This document shows positions 47,491 to 62,175 of a DNA stretch of 64,000 bases, one piece after another. Within the stretch, counting starts at the first letter, position 1; every line of letters starts with the position of its first letter. The notes under the pieces are model-generated. The model did not search any database. It saw only the letters and a list, made by a program, of their open reading frames with translations, and was not told the origin of the DNA. Made by a program: the position numbers and the translations under genes. Source of the stretch: Zonotrichia leucophrys gambelii (lineage: Eukaryota > Chordata > Aves > Passeriformes > Passerellidae); assembly GCF_028769735.1 (NCBI RefSeq), contig NC_088169.1, positions 46,847,229-46,911,228 of the forward strand, in the 5' to 3' direction.

Positions 47491-50400
47491 CCCTATGCTC
47501 TAGGATTCCAACTCAGGACTTAATATTTTAATATTAATTAGTTTATTCATTAATCAAGAACAAAATAAGTGAGTGATTATTATAAAGTACTAGAAATAAA
47601 AATAGGGAAAATTATAAAAAATTATGTAAGCATTCTGGTTTTAACATGTTTTATTGAACCACAAAAACCAGCCATCAGAACACAAGACAGCTAGATGCTT
47701 ATACAGAAAATTAGTATACTTTTACATCATAAGAAAAATATTTTTTTAAAAGCATTAAAATTTGTTGTTTAGCTTTTTCAAAGAAAAATTTCATTTCATC
47801 TAGTGAATTCTTTCTTGATTATATGTTTTAGTCTGAGAATGAAAACAAGGTAATAGAGTTTTGGAAGAGCTTTTACAAAATCAGCAAGATTTGTGTCACA
47901 ATAAACCAGGATATATTCATAGAGATGGATGTGAATGGTTTTTAGCAATTCAACATCAATTCAGATGGAGTAAATATTCCACAGCATGAACTCAGTCCAG
48001 AAGACTGAGAGTTTACAGAAATGGTGTCTGTCTGTCCATCTACCGATCCTTTCCTGTTGGACATCACTTGGTGCAGAGGGCTAGTCTGTGCTGTTCACTG
48101 GACATTACTCAATGCAATGTGCTGGTGTGTTCTAGAATTCCATAGAGGTTCTTGAGAGGGATGTTGGCAGTGCTTGAACACTAAAGGGGTAGAATGATGC
48201 TATGTCAAAAAAAAAAAATCACATTTATAATTGTAGCTATTGAAACCAGTTCTTCCAAAGTGCCAATCTAGTGTTGAATAAGCAAAAGAAGTTAGAAAAA
48301 AGAATGTATTTTATTTTTTTATTGGATGCATTTATATTATTTTGTAGTTTGCATAAATGAAAAAGTAAAATATTTTAAAAAAATTAAAGTGTGATAATTC
48401 TCCAGGCAGGAAAAGTTCATCAACATGGATATTCAACATTGAATGTATTTTCCAAAATATTCACAAAATAATGATAGTTTTTTTGTCTCATATATGCAGC
48501 CAGATTTTTCACTTCAGTTCAAAATGTCTGCCCCAGAAATAATTTCTCCAGGCGAAACCATGGTATATGTCTCACTGCCAAGCAAATTTTTTAACACAGA
48601 AAAGCATTAATTTTTATTTTACAGACCTGCAAACATAAGGGAAGATTACATTTTCAGATGAATTTCTGAATTCAGCTAACCGAAGAGCTTCATTTTATAA
48701 TACGGATTATAAATTGTGCTGGCAATTAATCTGTAATGTGACTAATCCTTTTTATTATCTTAATAAAAAATAAAATATGTTTCACATTCTCAGTGGAAGA
48801 GCATTTCAGGAGTTTTTAGCACAGGGACTCAGCATGCTCATGTGCATTCTCCTACACTTATCTACAAGTTAATACCTTGATCTTGCAATAAATGTCATGC
48901 AGGCAGAACATGGCTTTTAATCCCTCAGCACAACTAAAAACTTACATCTATGAGGGCTTATTTTAAAGGCAAGTGCTTTATTTGAGTGCTTTTACAACTG
49001 AGGAAATAAGAAGAAACTCACAGCTATGAACTCTTGATTGATACAGGCAATCATTTTTTTGGTTGGCAGGAAAGGCTGTCAAGAACAGCAAGTGTGTTTT
49101 CTTGGTATTTTAATGGCTAGTTAAGTTGAAAAGTAGGTCAAAGGTAGCCCTGTCCTTCTGGCACTTTCTTCACGATCATACAACTGAAAGTTTACTGAAA
49201 TTAACAAAGGAAGGTATTGGACTAATATTTATTACTTGAGTGGGCTTATTTTTTTATAAGTTTCCTTATTTATATATGTTGGAATCCTGCTTTTTTATCA
49301 GGTAGTTAGCTGAATTGAAGTTAAGCAGATAATTATATAGGCCAAAAATGTTAAATAAATTATTGTTTTAAGAAAAGTAAATAAATATATGTTGTTGTGA
49401 TTATGAGTAGAAATGAGCAGACACTGACTTTGCCAACTAGACATTGCTCTTTCAAAGGTTCCGTGGTTGGAACCATGGCTCCTCTTTCCAGGCTGGCAAA
49501 GCTTGGAAAACTTACAGATGAGTACAGATGGTACTTCTGCAAACATGCTAATAGCTAGGAAAAGCAGTGCAGTATGTTCTTATAGTAATCAAATCTTTTT
49601 CTATCTGAAAAATATGTCACATTATATTATTTTTAAAATATTTTTGTTTATATCTATATTCATATTATTTAGTAAGTAATTGAACACATCTTTTTGTTTC
49701 TTTAGTCAAAGACTATCTCTGCTGGGATGATACTTAAATAGCAATTCACATACTAATTTATTGCCGCACAAGAAGAATATGAGAAACTTTTTTCAAGGAC
49801 TGAACATTTTTTTGATTAAACTCAAACTTTTTGTAATTCTCTGTGACTACTATCTGTTACTTAAGCATGAAAAGGTTTAATTTGACACAACTAATATGAC
49901 CAGTTTACAGGCTTGCTGTAAATGTGTCATCCGTAGCTTAAAATCTTTCAGATATTATCATTTGCTCTTCTACTGCCCACACCATTGGTAAAAGTAATTT
50001 TCCTATTTTGTTCACAGGATAAACTTGAAATATTTTGCATAAATATTGGTAGCTGCTGAAAAGTCAATGTTTGACCAGCTAGCTGGAGCTTGATAATTTT
50101 TTTCCATGCAGCCAAGTTCCAAAAATTCAAGAAGATTAACTATGGGGGTTTTGTTTTCCCTAATAATAACAATAGTTTTGTCTACTGAAAAAAAATCAAT
50201 TTCCCTTTTCACCTGTACCGTAGTCCTTTTCAGAGTGATTTTATAATTTGATGAGTCCTTTATATGCTTAGTTGTTTGTTTTTTTGCCAGGACTTGGTTT
50301 CATATTCTCCCATAAATTTTTAATCCATATTTTTAGATAGACCATCAAAATGAAACTTCTAGCTTTCAGCAGCTGATGCATTTTCCAGGACAGTGAAAAT

Positions 50401-53400
50401 GCTCTGCTGTTTCCAACTTTTAATGTACTTATCTGTAAATATAATTTGTAATATAGGAAAATATATCAACTTTGATTCAATTTGAGTGATGGTCATTTGT
50501 GGCATTTAGAAGGAAAGGACTGTGAAATTTCATAGGTGTTTTTCTGCAAACCTAGGGCATTCTACTTACTCAGGTGGAGAAGTGTATATATGCACTAAAA
50601 GGCAAGATAGGCTCAGTGAGGAGTAAAACCACAGTTTGTGAAATATTAGATTTTATTTGTATGGCATTTAATTTTTTTCTTGTACAATGGAGCTAATAGA
50701 CTAGCAGAACTTAATTTTGGTGAGTAAATGCATATAAAACTGTGAAGTTCTGATAAAGTAGAAAAAATGAGATTAAATAGTACCCTCAAGAGAATGAATT
50801 TTTGTTCCAGAGAAAAGTCAAATTTTGAGGAAAGCATTGATAAAATTAGCAATTATATAGGGTTCAGAAATGAAAGTGTTTTTGAAACATTGACCTTTTT
50901 TTTAAATTGGGAATCTACACAAAAATAATTATTTTATGTAAAAGTGTTGCTCAATTAATTTGAAGGAATTATGTAATTCTCACTTATGTCTCCACTTCTT
51001 TTCTAATTTCACCTTTAGCATCCTCTATTCCTTATATTCTCTTAGTTTTTTCTTTTTTTTTTTTATCTTAGCTCCTCCAAGTTTGTTCTAATTTCTAGCC
51101 ATAATCATCTTAGTGATACTAAAACAGACATATTTTCTTCTGGATTGCATAATGGGTTTGGCAAAGAAAAAGGTAAAATATGTTCTAGTCAAAGCATGAC
51201 TGCCCCCATGACACAGAAAAGAGCAGCCTCTCTTTCCTGTTTAAGAGACAGAAGCACTCAGTAGCCCACACCTAGGTAGGTCTGAAACAGCTCTGCAGGT
51301 GCCTCCAGCATGCCAAAGGACTTTGAGTGGTGCTTGATGGTGGGTGGCTGTTACATACCTAGATGTGTGCTGACTGGAAAATATCTATTCAGTCCATAGT
51401 CATCTACATAATAATATCTACATTTGTGTAGTTTGAAAGGTAAATCCCATCCTGAGAGACCTAACTCAAGATATTTAAGGCAAAAGTTATTTCATCATCT
51501 TCTCTACCTGGATTCTTGACATGAGGATACACATTCATGCGTTTTCAGCTCCTTATAGAAAGATGAGGGATCCTCCATTAGATGTCCTTGCCCAGAATCT
51601 TTTTTTACAAATGGAAATAAGGCTATTTTTAATATGAAGTTACCTAAATTTGAGTTATCATTAAAGAGGCAAATACAATAGACTTTGGTTAGTATTGGGG
51701 ATAGGGAGTTATTAATCGAAAATAATGCATTTAGGGGTATTTTAGACACATACAGGTGTCATTTGATGCTGAAAATATAAATTAATATACGCAAAGAGTG
51801 AAGACCTTTTAAATACTTGATTTTGGGTGACTGCATTATTCATAGGATACAAATACTTAAACAGAATATGTCCTTAATCCCAGTCACACCAAAGATTTTA
51901 GGATTATGTGATGAAAATTCACAGCTGGAGAGACAAAGGAAGAAAAGGTAGGATTTATTCAAAAAGACATACATTATTTTTTAAAAAAAGACAAAAGTTT
52001 TTATATGTTCAGCATAAATAGATTTGCAGTCATGTTAATATATGTTGTGTGTACATAATAAGCTCAGTGAGATGTACATAGAAGTACATTCATGCTCTTT
52101 TTTTAAAAATAAGAACAAAGAGTAGAGAGAAGCCATAAAGTGCCCAAGGCTCTCATATTGTTATGAGTTTGAGGAGAACAAAGTGGTCTACTGAGGACAC
52201 CTGTCTTTCTGTTTCTGTGCAGAACCATAAGTCTTGCACTTAAACTCGGAAAAGAGAAGATTTTAACAAGTCTCAAAAGAACTTCTGTAGTAGGAGAAAA
52301 GAAGCATGTGTCCAAGTCATCTCATTGCAATTTACCACTGCAGAAATTGTTTTACTCTTAATTGGCTTCCACTGCAATAACTTCACCTGTTACAATGGTC
52401 AACTTATGGCAGAGCCAGGACTGGACAGCTCCTTTGTCAGTTTCAAAGGACTGCAAAACAACGCTAATGATAGAGATTGATTATGTCTTATTTCTAGAGA
52501 AAGACCATATTCTTAAATAATATTTTCTGTCTAACTTCTCAGGTTCTGTAATGATATCAAATTATTTTATTATTATTGCTGGATTTTTCCCTTCTTTACC
52601 CAAGGCATTAACACAATACACAAATAGATGTCATTAAAATCCTGGAAGGATGTATGGATATGTCATTAAGGAACACTTTAAGTGTTCAATCATAAACACT
52701 GGTTTTTCCAAGACATTTGTGAAGATTTTGCTAAATATTTCCCTTAATGTCAGGAAACAAAAAAATTTGTGCAACATTTTGAAGTGGAGGGATTTGAAGT
52801 TTTGCCTGGCACTTCCAAGAATAAAAAAAAAGGATTCGTAGTTTAGCTCAAATTTTTGCTATGTACAATATCTTCTCTTCAATATGTTAGGTGGCATTAT
52901 ACAAGTAGGAGAAAGTACCTTTCTGTGACTTCAGGTAGAAATGTCTTCTGATAGATTTCATTCTCACCATTTATTCTGTGTAGTTAGACAGACATACTAG
53001 ATGTGTGAGAGTGGGCTTCTGCTGCTGACAGTGAGGAGTGTGCCTCCCTATACTGACAAAGTAACAAATGCTAAGTTTCACTGCCAATCTTCTCAAGACC
53101 ACGCATAAACTTTATTGCAGGTATACAATGGAGGCAAAGGCGTAACACGAGTCTGTGCCCCTATGCAGTGCATGGGGGTGTATGCAAAGAATTTTTCAGG
53201 TATAAGAAACATCAGGATTTGGAATATCTGAATTTAGTACGTGTTCTGATACAATATACTTAAATTGCTACATCAAAAGCCATTGGCATTAGTAACAGTC
53301 TTTCCAATGTTTACAGTATGTGTACTATCAGGTCTACTATACATATGTACAGATTATGTGTGTGTAATGTACAGAACTTAACTGACTCCCAAACCAAACC

Positions 53401-56400
53401 TGTCTTTACATAAAGGTTGAACTGTTGAAGAATATAATGCCCTCAGTCTGAAGACTCCCATCATTTCAATGAAAAATGAATGAGGTCCTTAAATGGTAGA
53501 GACAGAATGTTATTCTATCAGAGAATAAAAGGATGACTAGAAAGACTGTACATGTATTTTGTGTGTGTAAAGTATACTACCTACCACAGAAGCAGATTCT
53601 CAGAGTAATTAATATTGTTGATCAATAAATTACCTTTTGAATCACTTGGGCACCTGAGCAGTATGCTTTTTGTCTGTTTTCTGTGTATTTTATCTGCAGT
53701 TTATACTGGTCTCATCAAAGTGACACTAAATCCATACATATTTTCCATCACATAACCAAATTTTAAAGATATTCATTATTTACACATGTTTACTAATATG
53801 GCATACTTTAATTTTATAGTGATCACTAAGGAATTAATTACTTTGTGGAAAATATTTAGTTTTTTTAATTTGCATTGTGATAAGTGTCCTAGGCAAGTAC
53901 TCTATTTGTTCATTTGAATTTCATAAGCATAAGCATCCTAAAATATTTGCCATATACAACTATGAAGATTTTTTGCATAACTTTAGCCCATGAATAAATA
54001 TGGACAAATCAGTGTACAAAAAAATATTTTTAGTGATAATTGCCAGGAAAACAAAAAACAAAGCAAAGAAAGAAACACAACCACCTGCACAAAAAATAAT
54101 TAGATGCTTATAAAATTTTAGAAGTTATTTTTGAAACTTTCAAAGGATGAATAAAATATAATTAACAGTATTTAGTAATAGTAATTAACAGTAATTAACA
54201 ATATATATATATATATTACTTTTTTTGGTACTATTGCATTCCATTCTTTACTGTAACCACTTATACCATTCTTTACAATAAACCATTCTTGGATGACATG
54301 TGTCACATGTAAGTTGCCACTAAATGTAAATTGCGTATCACTCTTAAGGGAAGGAAAAGCAGGTATAAAAGCATTGTCATTTCTAAAATGTAGAAGGACA
54401 AAATGAATTTTTAGATGTAGAGAAACCATATGAAAATAAAAATATAGAAAATTAAATCAGCATAGTTCAGTAGTTGTCTACAGATTTGTTTGAATGTGAT
54501 GACTATGGAATTTAAATATCTATTGCAGATATATTAATGCAGAAGTATTCAATTTTCTTCATTTATAAATTGCATTTGTAATTTTTAAAACTGTTTCTCT
54601 GCATAACATTTTTTCACTCTGTGATTTTTGAGCAATTTTTCATATATCTGTTTATCATAAGAATTATGAAAAAAAGATTATTTTTTATACCTGGTTGCCT
54701 GAGAGTAGACACTATCAAACCATGTTTAGTTATTCAAGTAAATCAAGGAAGTGGCTTGATTTTCTGAAATGGTAATACTAATGGACACTTTAAACACTTC
54801 TTGAACATTAATGATAGGGAGGTTTGTATTAAGATTGTGCATTATTTTACAGTTGTGATAAAGAAATACTTCTATATTAAATTTATTTCTATGAGTTTAG
54901 GATCAAATACAGCATTCTGAAAACAGTAGATGCTTTTCCTGATCAATCTGGAAGTAGAGATAGTAATTTTAGTAAGGTAAAATGTTTGTTTGAAAGCTAA
55001 TGTTATCTGCCTTCTTTGTTCTCTTCCAAACCCCTCTTTCCTTCTTGCACCATTTACAAGTTATTAAATTTTTCATTGTGCAGCTTGTGCATCTCCTGCC
55101 TGATCACTTGCCTTTCCTGGTGTCAGGTCAGCAGTCTCAAAGGCAGGGCCAGCTTAACAGCTTGTGTGTGTACCAGTTCTGTCCACAGCGGAACAGAGCT
55201 ACTCAAACCCCATTTTTGCAGGTAACTTAGCAGAAGTGTTGACAGATCATTAGGCAACTCTTGAGGCCAAAAAGTACCAACAGAACTGTTATCTTTTCAT
55301 GAAGTAGAAGTATGATGGATCACAGTTGTTTAAAATGACCCCAGAGTACTTTTGTTTCAATGCAGAAACCTATGGTTGCTTGATATGCTCACAGCGCCTT
55401 GATATAGTCAGTGCTAAAGAGAAATTAAAGATTTCTGCCAAGTTTTTCCTTTTCTGTACATATTTTGCATATTAATAATAACTTAGTTGTTGAAATAATT
55501 TAGAAAAAATACAGCTAACCTGTCAGACAGACAGACTGACTGCGCTCTCAATCACCATACACTCACAGAAATACCTACCTTAGACAGGTTTCCTAATATT
55601 CTTTGCTCCAAGATGTAGAAATCATATGTTACATAATGCCCTTTTTTTGTTTCCTGCATCTGTGACAGCATTTCAAATGAATTTTGATATAATGCTCATC
55701 ACAAATGGCACAGAGCCCCGCAGGTCAGCTTCTGCTGCTTCTACAGAGCTCCATACAGGAACAACATCATTTTTAATGAACCTACACGGGCAAGATTATA
55801 TAAATCTGATAAAATAATAAAACCAGCAATGTATGTGACACAAATCATTCTGCTTACTCATTCTTATCAATGCACAAAATGGACAGACATCATGAGAGGC
55901 ATATAGATTTTAAAACCGGAACGATTTCACAAATATCTAACCTGACTTATTTCAAATCAGCAGAACTTGACTGTTTGATTTATCTCTATAATGAGGTAAT
56001 TCAATTAGACCAGAGAGTTTAGTATAGCACCAAAAAATCATAGAACAGAGAACATTATAATTCCACAGAATCATATGGCTTATTATTATACAATACTGTC
56101 ATAGTGCATGGCTGAAGAAAAGACAACAGTGTGTTAGTTTAATAATAAAGTTAAAATATCAATAACATTTTGAAGCATAGGGTTTTTACTTTGTAAAACA
56201 GCCAAAAATGGTAAACACTTTAATGGGTATCAATCATGCCAAATCCATTGTGGGACTTTCTCTCCCAACCAACTATGGAGAGAACTTACTAAATATCTCC
56301 TGAATACATCTGCAGATAAGACAAAGCATTCATTGTAATACTTCAATTAGAAAATAAATTAACAAAGAACTTTAGGAATTCATCACTATCTACCTGTAAT

Positions 56401-59400
56401 AAAGATAATTCTCCATGATAAAATATTTATCAGCTGATATATAAACGAAAACCTAATAATATAAAATGACACTCAGCAGTGATTTAAGATAATCCTGTGA
56501 TACTACACTGAAATGGATTTGAAGTGGTCACAGTGTTTATTTTGGGGTCACAACTGTCAGGACAGTAGCTTTCAGCTGAGGAGTGTAGTGACATCTTAAG
56601 CTTTTAAAGCTAAATTGCTGAGGCTATATTATGACTTTCCCTATCAGATGCCTCATGCTGTATTTATTATGAAGACTGCCAGCTAAATCATGAAAAACAG
56701 CTAAGAACTTTCTGACAATATATTTTTCCCAAGATACGTGCAGTTTTTTCCAAATTGTATTATCCCAGGAAATTTTTTACTCATAAACTCAAGGACTCCA
56801 TGATCTAGTTTTGAATTTTTTTTCAGAAGTTCCCTAGGAGATGACTTAAAAAGATGTTACTTTTTAGAGAAACCCGGATGAATGGAAATTAACTTTCCTT
56901 CCCTGTGCTAAGCAAGGCTAGCAGAGGAACAGAAAGTCATGCATGGCTGACACTGAAGTGTAGTAGGGATCTATTTTATACATAATACATTGATGACATT
57001 TTTCAGGAGCTGTTCATTCTGTTACTCCTGCTGTAGTGCTGCTGGGGTCTGTGGATCTTTGTATCTCCTGCATATCTCAGAGTCATGTTCACAAGTACTA
57101 CCCAGGTGCTACCTTACCTTATACAGATGTTGCAATATAGTTTAATTCATCATGGCTTTTAGAAATTGGATTTTCTTTCCTTTCCCTAGCCCTAAATGGA
57201 CTTTTTCATCCTACCATACAATTGTGACAATAAAAATCACTACCAATTTGGATAAGTAGATCAGGTTTTTTTTCCCCATTTTCACATTAAATTACCTGTA
57301 ACTGCATTTTTGGAACTAAACAGGCTACTATATACATACATATGCATATAGATAGACATACAGTTAGATAAACAGACACTCTGTGTACATGGGGATGTCT
57401 GCACAGAAAAAATAAAAAAATATTTTAAAAGAGTAGTTTAATATTTAGCAATAGAGATAGAGATTTTAGGGAGTTCAAATCCTTAAAAGGTTTAGATTTT
57501 AGGAGAAAAGCTTTGCTTTGGTGGTCTAGTTTTCACTAGTTTTAATGAAAATACTGCTCTTGAAAATATGCATCTTCACACTCTTTTGTGTTCTATTATT
57601 TCCTGTCTGACTTCTGCAGAATTTGGAATTCAGCACTGACCTCTCAGCAAAGCTCTGCGGCAGCCTGAGTTGTCATGTAAAGAATGCTCCTCACAATAAG
57701 AAAAAAACAAAACTTATTTAGTTGTTTCGTAATAAAAAAGAAATTAAAAAAAACCAGTAAATAGCCATGAATAGTGAAGATTTCTAAAAAAAAAAATATA
57801 TATAATCCTTTGTATACAGCACACAAATGCTAGTAAAAGCTAGCATGTATGTGGTTTTGTTTCTACAGCAACATTTGCATTTGAAACAACTTATATTGGC
57901 ACAGCAATTATTTAGGGGTTTGTTTTTTTATTTCTTTTTTTTTTAACATAACAGAATATGTATGCATGAAAGTTCACAGAGTATTTGATTATAAAAAAAT
58001 TATGAAAATGGAAATTTTATGAACACAATTGCAAAACTATGGTGAATTCCTTCAAGTGGTACAGCAAGAAAGAGACTTTGAGATTCTACAGACTGCAGAC
58101 CTGTGTTTATCAGGTAGAAAACAGATGCATCACAACCCATATAGTCAGCTGCTAGAAATACAGTGTTTCTACTGATAACACTGGTGTTGGTATATAAAAG
58201 AAAAATGTATCTGGTTTTTAATGATGTGCAAAACAGGTGCAAAGTAATTTTTCTAAGTGTAAGCCTGTCCAGATGGTACTCATTAGATTCAGCTACAGAT
58301 AATACCTTTTCTGACACTTTTCTTCCTCATGTATTAGTTAGTGTCCCAAAACTGGAAATAATGGACTGTTAAAAAAGAGTCAGACACAGAAGTTTCTGAG
58401 AATACACATTATTCCCCACTTGCATGCTGTGGATGACAATTACTGCAAATGTGTGAGGAGGTTCAGGGAAGATTCAGGACTGATTTTTCTCTTTCCAGCC
58501 TTTTCTTTGTGGATAGTGACTGAATTGAATGGTTGTGGAGGGAAAGAATATGTTCTGCTAGGGGACAACATGGGATTGACTTAATTGGTTGTAATTTAAC
58601 ATCTGAAAGTTAGACATCTAAAATCTAAGCCAGGCATTTTTTGAATCCCTTTATAGTTAATGGAGAAAAATAGGCTCCTCCAGGGATATTCATCTGTTCT
58701 ATCTTATGATGAGATTAATGACTCTCTAGAGGTGCCTGTTCCTTTCCATTAGCTATAAAGGGAACAACCACAGTCATAGTACTCCCTAGGATATGGTGGG
58801 GATCCTTTACTTTAACTGGGCATTCTCCTCAGAGAGCAAAACTTGCTATAATTTTTTTCTCAATGCCCAGTATACTCAAGATTATATTCTAGTTTGTGGA
58901 GACAACATCCAATGAATTTTTTTGTGCAAGTGAAACTGAGAATGGCTTCACTGTTTCCAAGAATCTTTGTAGCATGAGGATAACACTTGTATTCCAACAT
59001 ACACACACACAAACATGCACACATGTTTTGTGCTGGGTTAAAATTCAGCTTCTACAAATATAAATGAGTTACAGACAAGAGACAGAATTAGGATGTCATG
59101 CCTATCTAAGGCATAATGGCCTGGCTGCTTCTTACTCACTGAGATTTCACACAATTTAAATGAGCAGGATTTTTATAGGGGCCAGTGGCCATAACCAACA
59201 TGAATATATTTACATGGTTTGATATCAGAAAAGATAAACATATCATCACCATACTTTTAATTATTCTGTACTCTGCTTTTGTTCCAGTAGCAATGTGTCT
59301 GAGCTATTGCAAGACTGTGTCTGTGAACTGAACATGTCTTGAATTCCAGAGGGCTCCTGAGCCATGGCAGAGCTGTGCAAGGTGATGCACTGATGAACCT

Positions 59401-60720
59401 ACCTGGCTTCAGGGTCCCTCAGGCCAATACACAGATCAGGCAAGCCTGTAGCTGCCTGTATCCAGCCATAATCACATCTTTCATCTACTACTGACTTACA
59501 GCCAGCAACTGCTTCTAAATGTGAAACTGAATTCCTGAATTTACCATGCTGTAGCCTAAGAACAGAATACTTAGCCATTTATTAGACCTTATATTTTCCC
59601 TAGCAGCCCCAGTTTATGCCTTGATAACCCTGCAGAGTCTCTTCCTTCTTGACAGGACCAAGAAACTCAAACCTGTCCAGAAATGCTCAGTTTCTGATGT
59701 GATCTTCATAATTTTCTAAAACAGAGATGATCCCTCTTTTTAACAAAGTAGCCAAATGCCTAGATGTATGAACTCGGGAACATAAAGGCAAAAAAAACCC
59801 ATATAATATTTCCTTCAGCATCTGAGGGATTCAAGGTCTTATAACTCACCTGCAGATAGAGCTGTCTGGACACAATTCTACTAACTTGTCTACTAGTCTG
59901 AGATGTGAAAACGCTGTGATGCACGCACGAAGGACCAGAAATGGTTTGTAATACAGTCTGCATCCTCCTTTGTGATGCCCTTCTTTCTGAGGACATCCAA
60001 GTCTCCCCAAGGAGTGGGCTGTGGTGGGTGGATTGTTGCAGCAGCTCACAGCCAGCTCCCTGGGGCTCTTTATGCTCAGGGCTCCCCTCTTGGGAGGAGG
60101 AGAAATCCAAGGCTAAAGTGAGGACAAGTTTTGTCACTCGACTGGCAACTTCCAGCTTTTTGATGGGAATGAGTGTGGCTCCCTAGGCCTCAAAGGCTTT
60201 TCTAGCTGGAATACTAGAAATATCTAGGAAATATCTAGTCTAGCCAGTGTCAAATTCTCCTCACAGGCACTGAGTCAAAATCTCAAAATCTTCTTGCAAG
60301 TATTAGTTGAGACTGCAGGGGAAGCATTGAAATTCAGATGCTTCTACCAAACCGTTGAACTTAACCTTATTAATTTTTTTTATAGTTTTCATGTAGCTTT
60401 TTATAACTTCCACATAAACATTCCTCCAATTAAAATATTAACAAGTAGGTAACGTAGGATATTGTGAAAGGAAATATACATTTAATAATTTCAATATTGT
60501 CCCTCGGTGAGAGGAAAACAACCAAAGTATGTTCTAAAATCCTGATGATTAGTGCATGTTTCTTAGTGGTGCAATTAGGGTAGATTTTCTGCCTAAAAAA
60601 AAATAGTATGTACTTTGATTGTGGATCATTAGCTAATAAATTTTGTTAACATGTAGGTCATTAAGTTCCTGCTAATCTGCATTTACAGGAAGGATGAAAC
60701 TGTGAAGTCAAGCTCAGAAA
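47491..60720. other. Gene desert, AT-rich
   Basis: No gene is seen. A short AT dinucleotide run is at about 54202-54217 and CA-rich words lie near 59002-59020. Stretches 48640-48770 (with TAATCC/GGATTA homeodomain words) and 55650-55850 look more constrained than average, as an impression. Open frames up to ~125 codons near 59.8-60.2 kb lack any recognisable domain. Confidence 0.55.
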
Positions 60721-61121
60721 GTTAGGGTTCAGCTTGGCAAAATCAAGATTGTGTGGAGATTTCATAACAGCGTTTCAGTATCTGAAGGACACCTACAGGG
60801 ATCATGGAGAGGGATCCTTTGTAAGGAACTGTAGGGATGGGATGAGGGGTAATGGGGTCAAATTGAAAGAGGGGAAAATTAGGTTAGATATAGGGAAGAA
60901 ATTTGCATTTAGCCTTTACTTTAAGGGTAGTGAGAACTTGAGCAGGTTGCCCAGGGAGATTGTCACTGCCCCAGCCCTGGGATTGTTCAAAGCCAGTGAG
61001 GATAAGGCCTTTGAGCAACCTGGTCCTGGGGGAGGTGTTCCTGCCCTTGACAAAGTGGGTTATGACTAGATGATCTTTAAGGTGCATTCCAACCCTTTAA
61101 CATTCTATGATTCTATGATTT
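60721..61121 (+). mobile_element. CR1 3' end, 5'-truncated, with octamer tail
   Basis: About 400 bp match the terminal part of avian CR1: 'gtttcagtatctgaagg' near 60772, 'aggttgcccaggga' near 60944, 'gagcaacctggtc' near 61012, then 'gatgatctttaaggt...ccaaccc'. It ends in two ATTCTATG units at about 61102-61117. Severe 5' truncation is normal for CR1. The open frame over 60734-61069 is a remnant of the element and not a host gene. Confidence 0.92.
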
Positions 61122-61879
61122 AACAGGATAAATTGAGGTGAAATAAAATAGAAATCGTAGTTTAATATGCTACACAGACAAGATAAATATTTTCTGCAAG
61201 ATCAGTAGTAAAACTAACTAAATTAAGAGATGCAACTTTATTTGAGAAAGCATACTGCTAGATATGCTTGAATGATAAACTGGGGTTGTCTTATCTGAAT
61301 TTAACAATGCTGGAAAATCCTTTAAATACTTTGTTTTACTAAGGTTTTTAAATATAATTTTAATTGAATGAGTTGTGTATTAACGAAAGAAAAAATATGA
61401 TTGATGAAAGGGCCAAAAGTGACCTGTAGTGAAGAGATACACTGATCCAGACAATCCCTTTTTCATGCTGCAACTACTGGCAGCAGTATGTTGAGAACGT
61501 GATTTTATTTTGAATTTATTTGAATTAGTGAGAGTCCAGATTGCTCCGATTCATTTAGAAGAAGCTGAGTTCCATTATACTGGTTTATCGCTCGTGCAGC
61601 AGGGTCTGTAGATGTCTAATCTAGTAATTATCACACTATCTTCCTTGGCCTCTATTAAGGCAACCAGAGCCAGTTTTCAAAAGGGGATGAAGCAAGAAAC
61701 ATTGTTTTTAATCTGCCTGATCTGAATTTTCCACTCTGCAGGGCAAAGGGGAGGGGTGGGAAAGGGGGGATGGGAGAGAGAGAGAGAAGGGAAAGCAGTA
61801 AAAAGGGGAAAAAAGAAAAGGAAAAAAAAGGGTCTTGTTTCATTTTTTCATGGAGCAATTCCTTGAGAGTTTTCGAACC
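61122..61879. other. Non-coding DNA with a purine-rich stretch
   Basis: A G/A-rich segment (about 61741-61832) interrupts otherwise ordinary AT-rich sequence. No gene or transposon is visible. Confidence 0.55.
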
Positions 61880-62175
61880 TACTTTGCAATATTAGAAGCT
61901 TATTTTACCACGCAGAATAGCTTTTTAGCAGTAATTCAGTATTTCTACTATTGCGGCAGTGAATAGTCACAAAACATTTTGCTCTTTCTGGCACCTGCGT
62001 GAAGCTGTGACTTATGAATATGCTAATGAGTCTGCAACCAGAACTGGCTGGGGTTCAACACTTGCACACAATTAACGCTCAGGCTACCAGCACTGCTGCG
62101 AGCCTGACTGCAGAAAGCAATATTTGGATTGATCAATTCAACATAATGCACTTTGTGTACAGCAGAGGGTTTAAA
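61880..62175. promoter_or_regulatory. Candidate enhancer with an octamer/TAATGA motif
   Basis: This segment is non-repetitive and more GC-balanced. It has ATGCTAATGAG near 62020-62030, an octamer-related site overlapping a TAATGA core as bound by POU proteins. A TTGATCAATT palindromic word is near 62131 and scattered CpGs are retained (for example TTGCGGCAG). It reads like a vertebrate distal enhancer. Conservation is not tested. Confidence 0.3.

Noticed and set aside
56036..56080. Words resembling an inverted CR1 tail (ATCATAGAA, AGAATCAT)
   Set aside because: The adjoining sequence does not continue into CR1, so the match is likely chance in AT-rich DNA.
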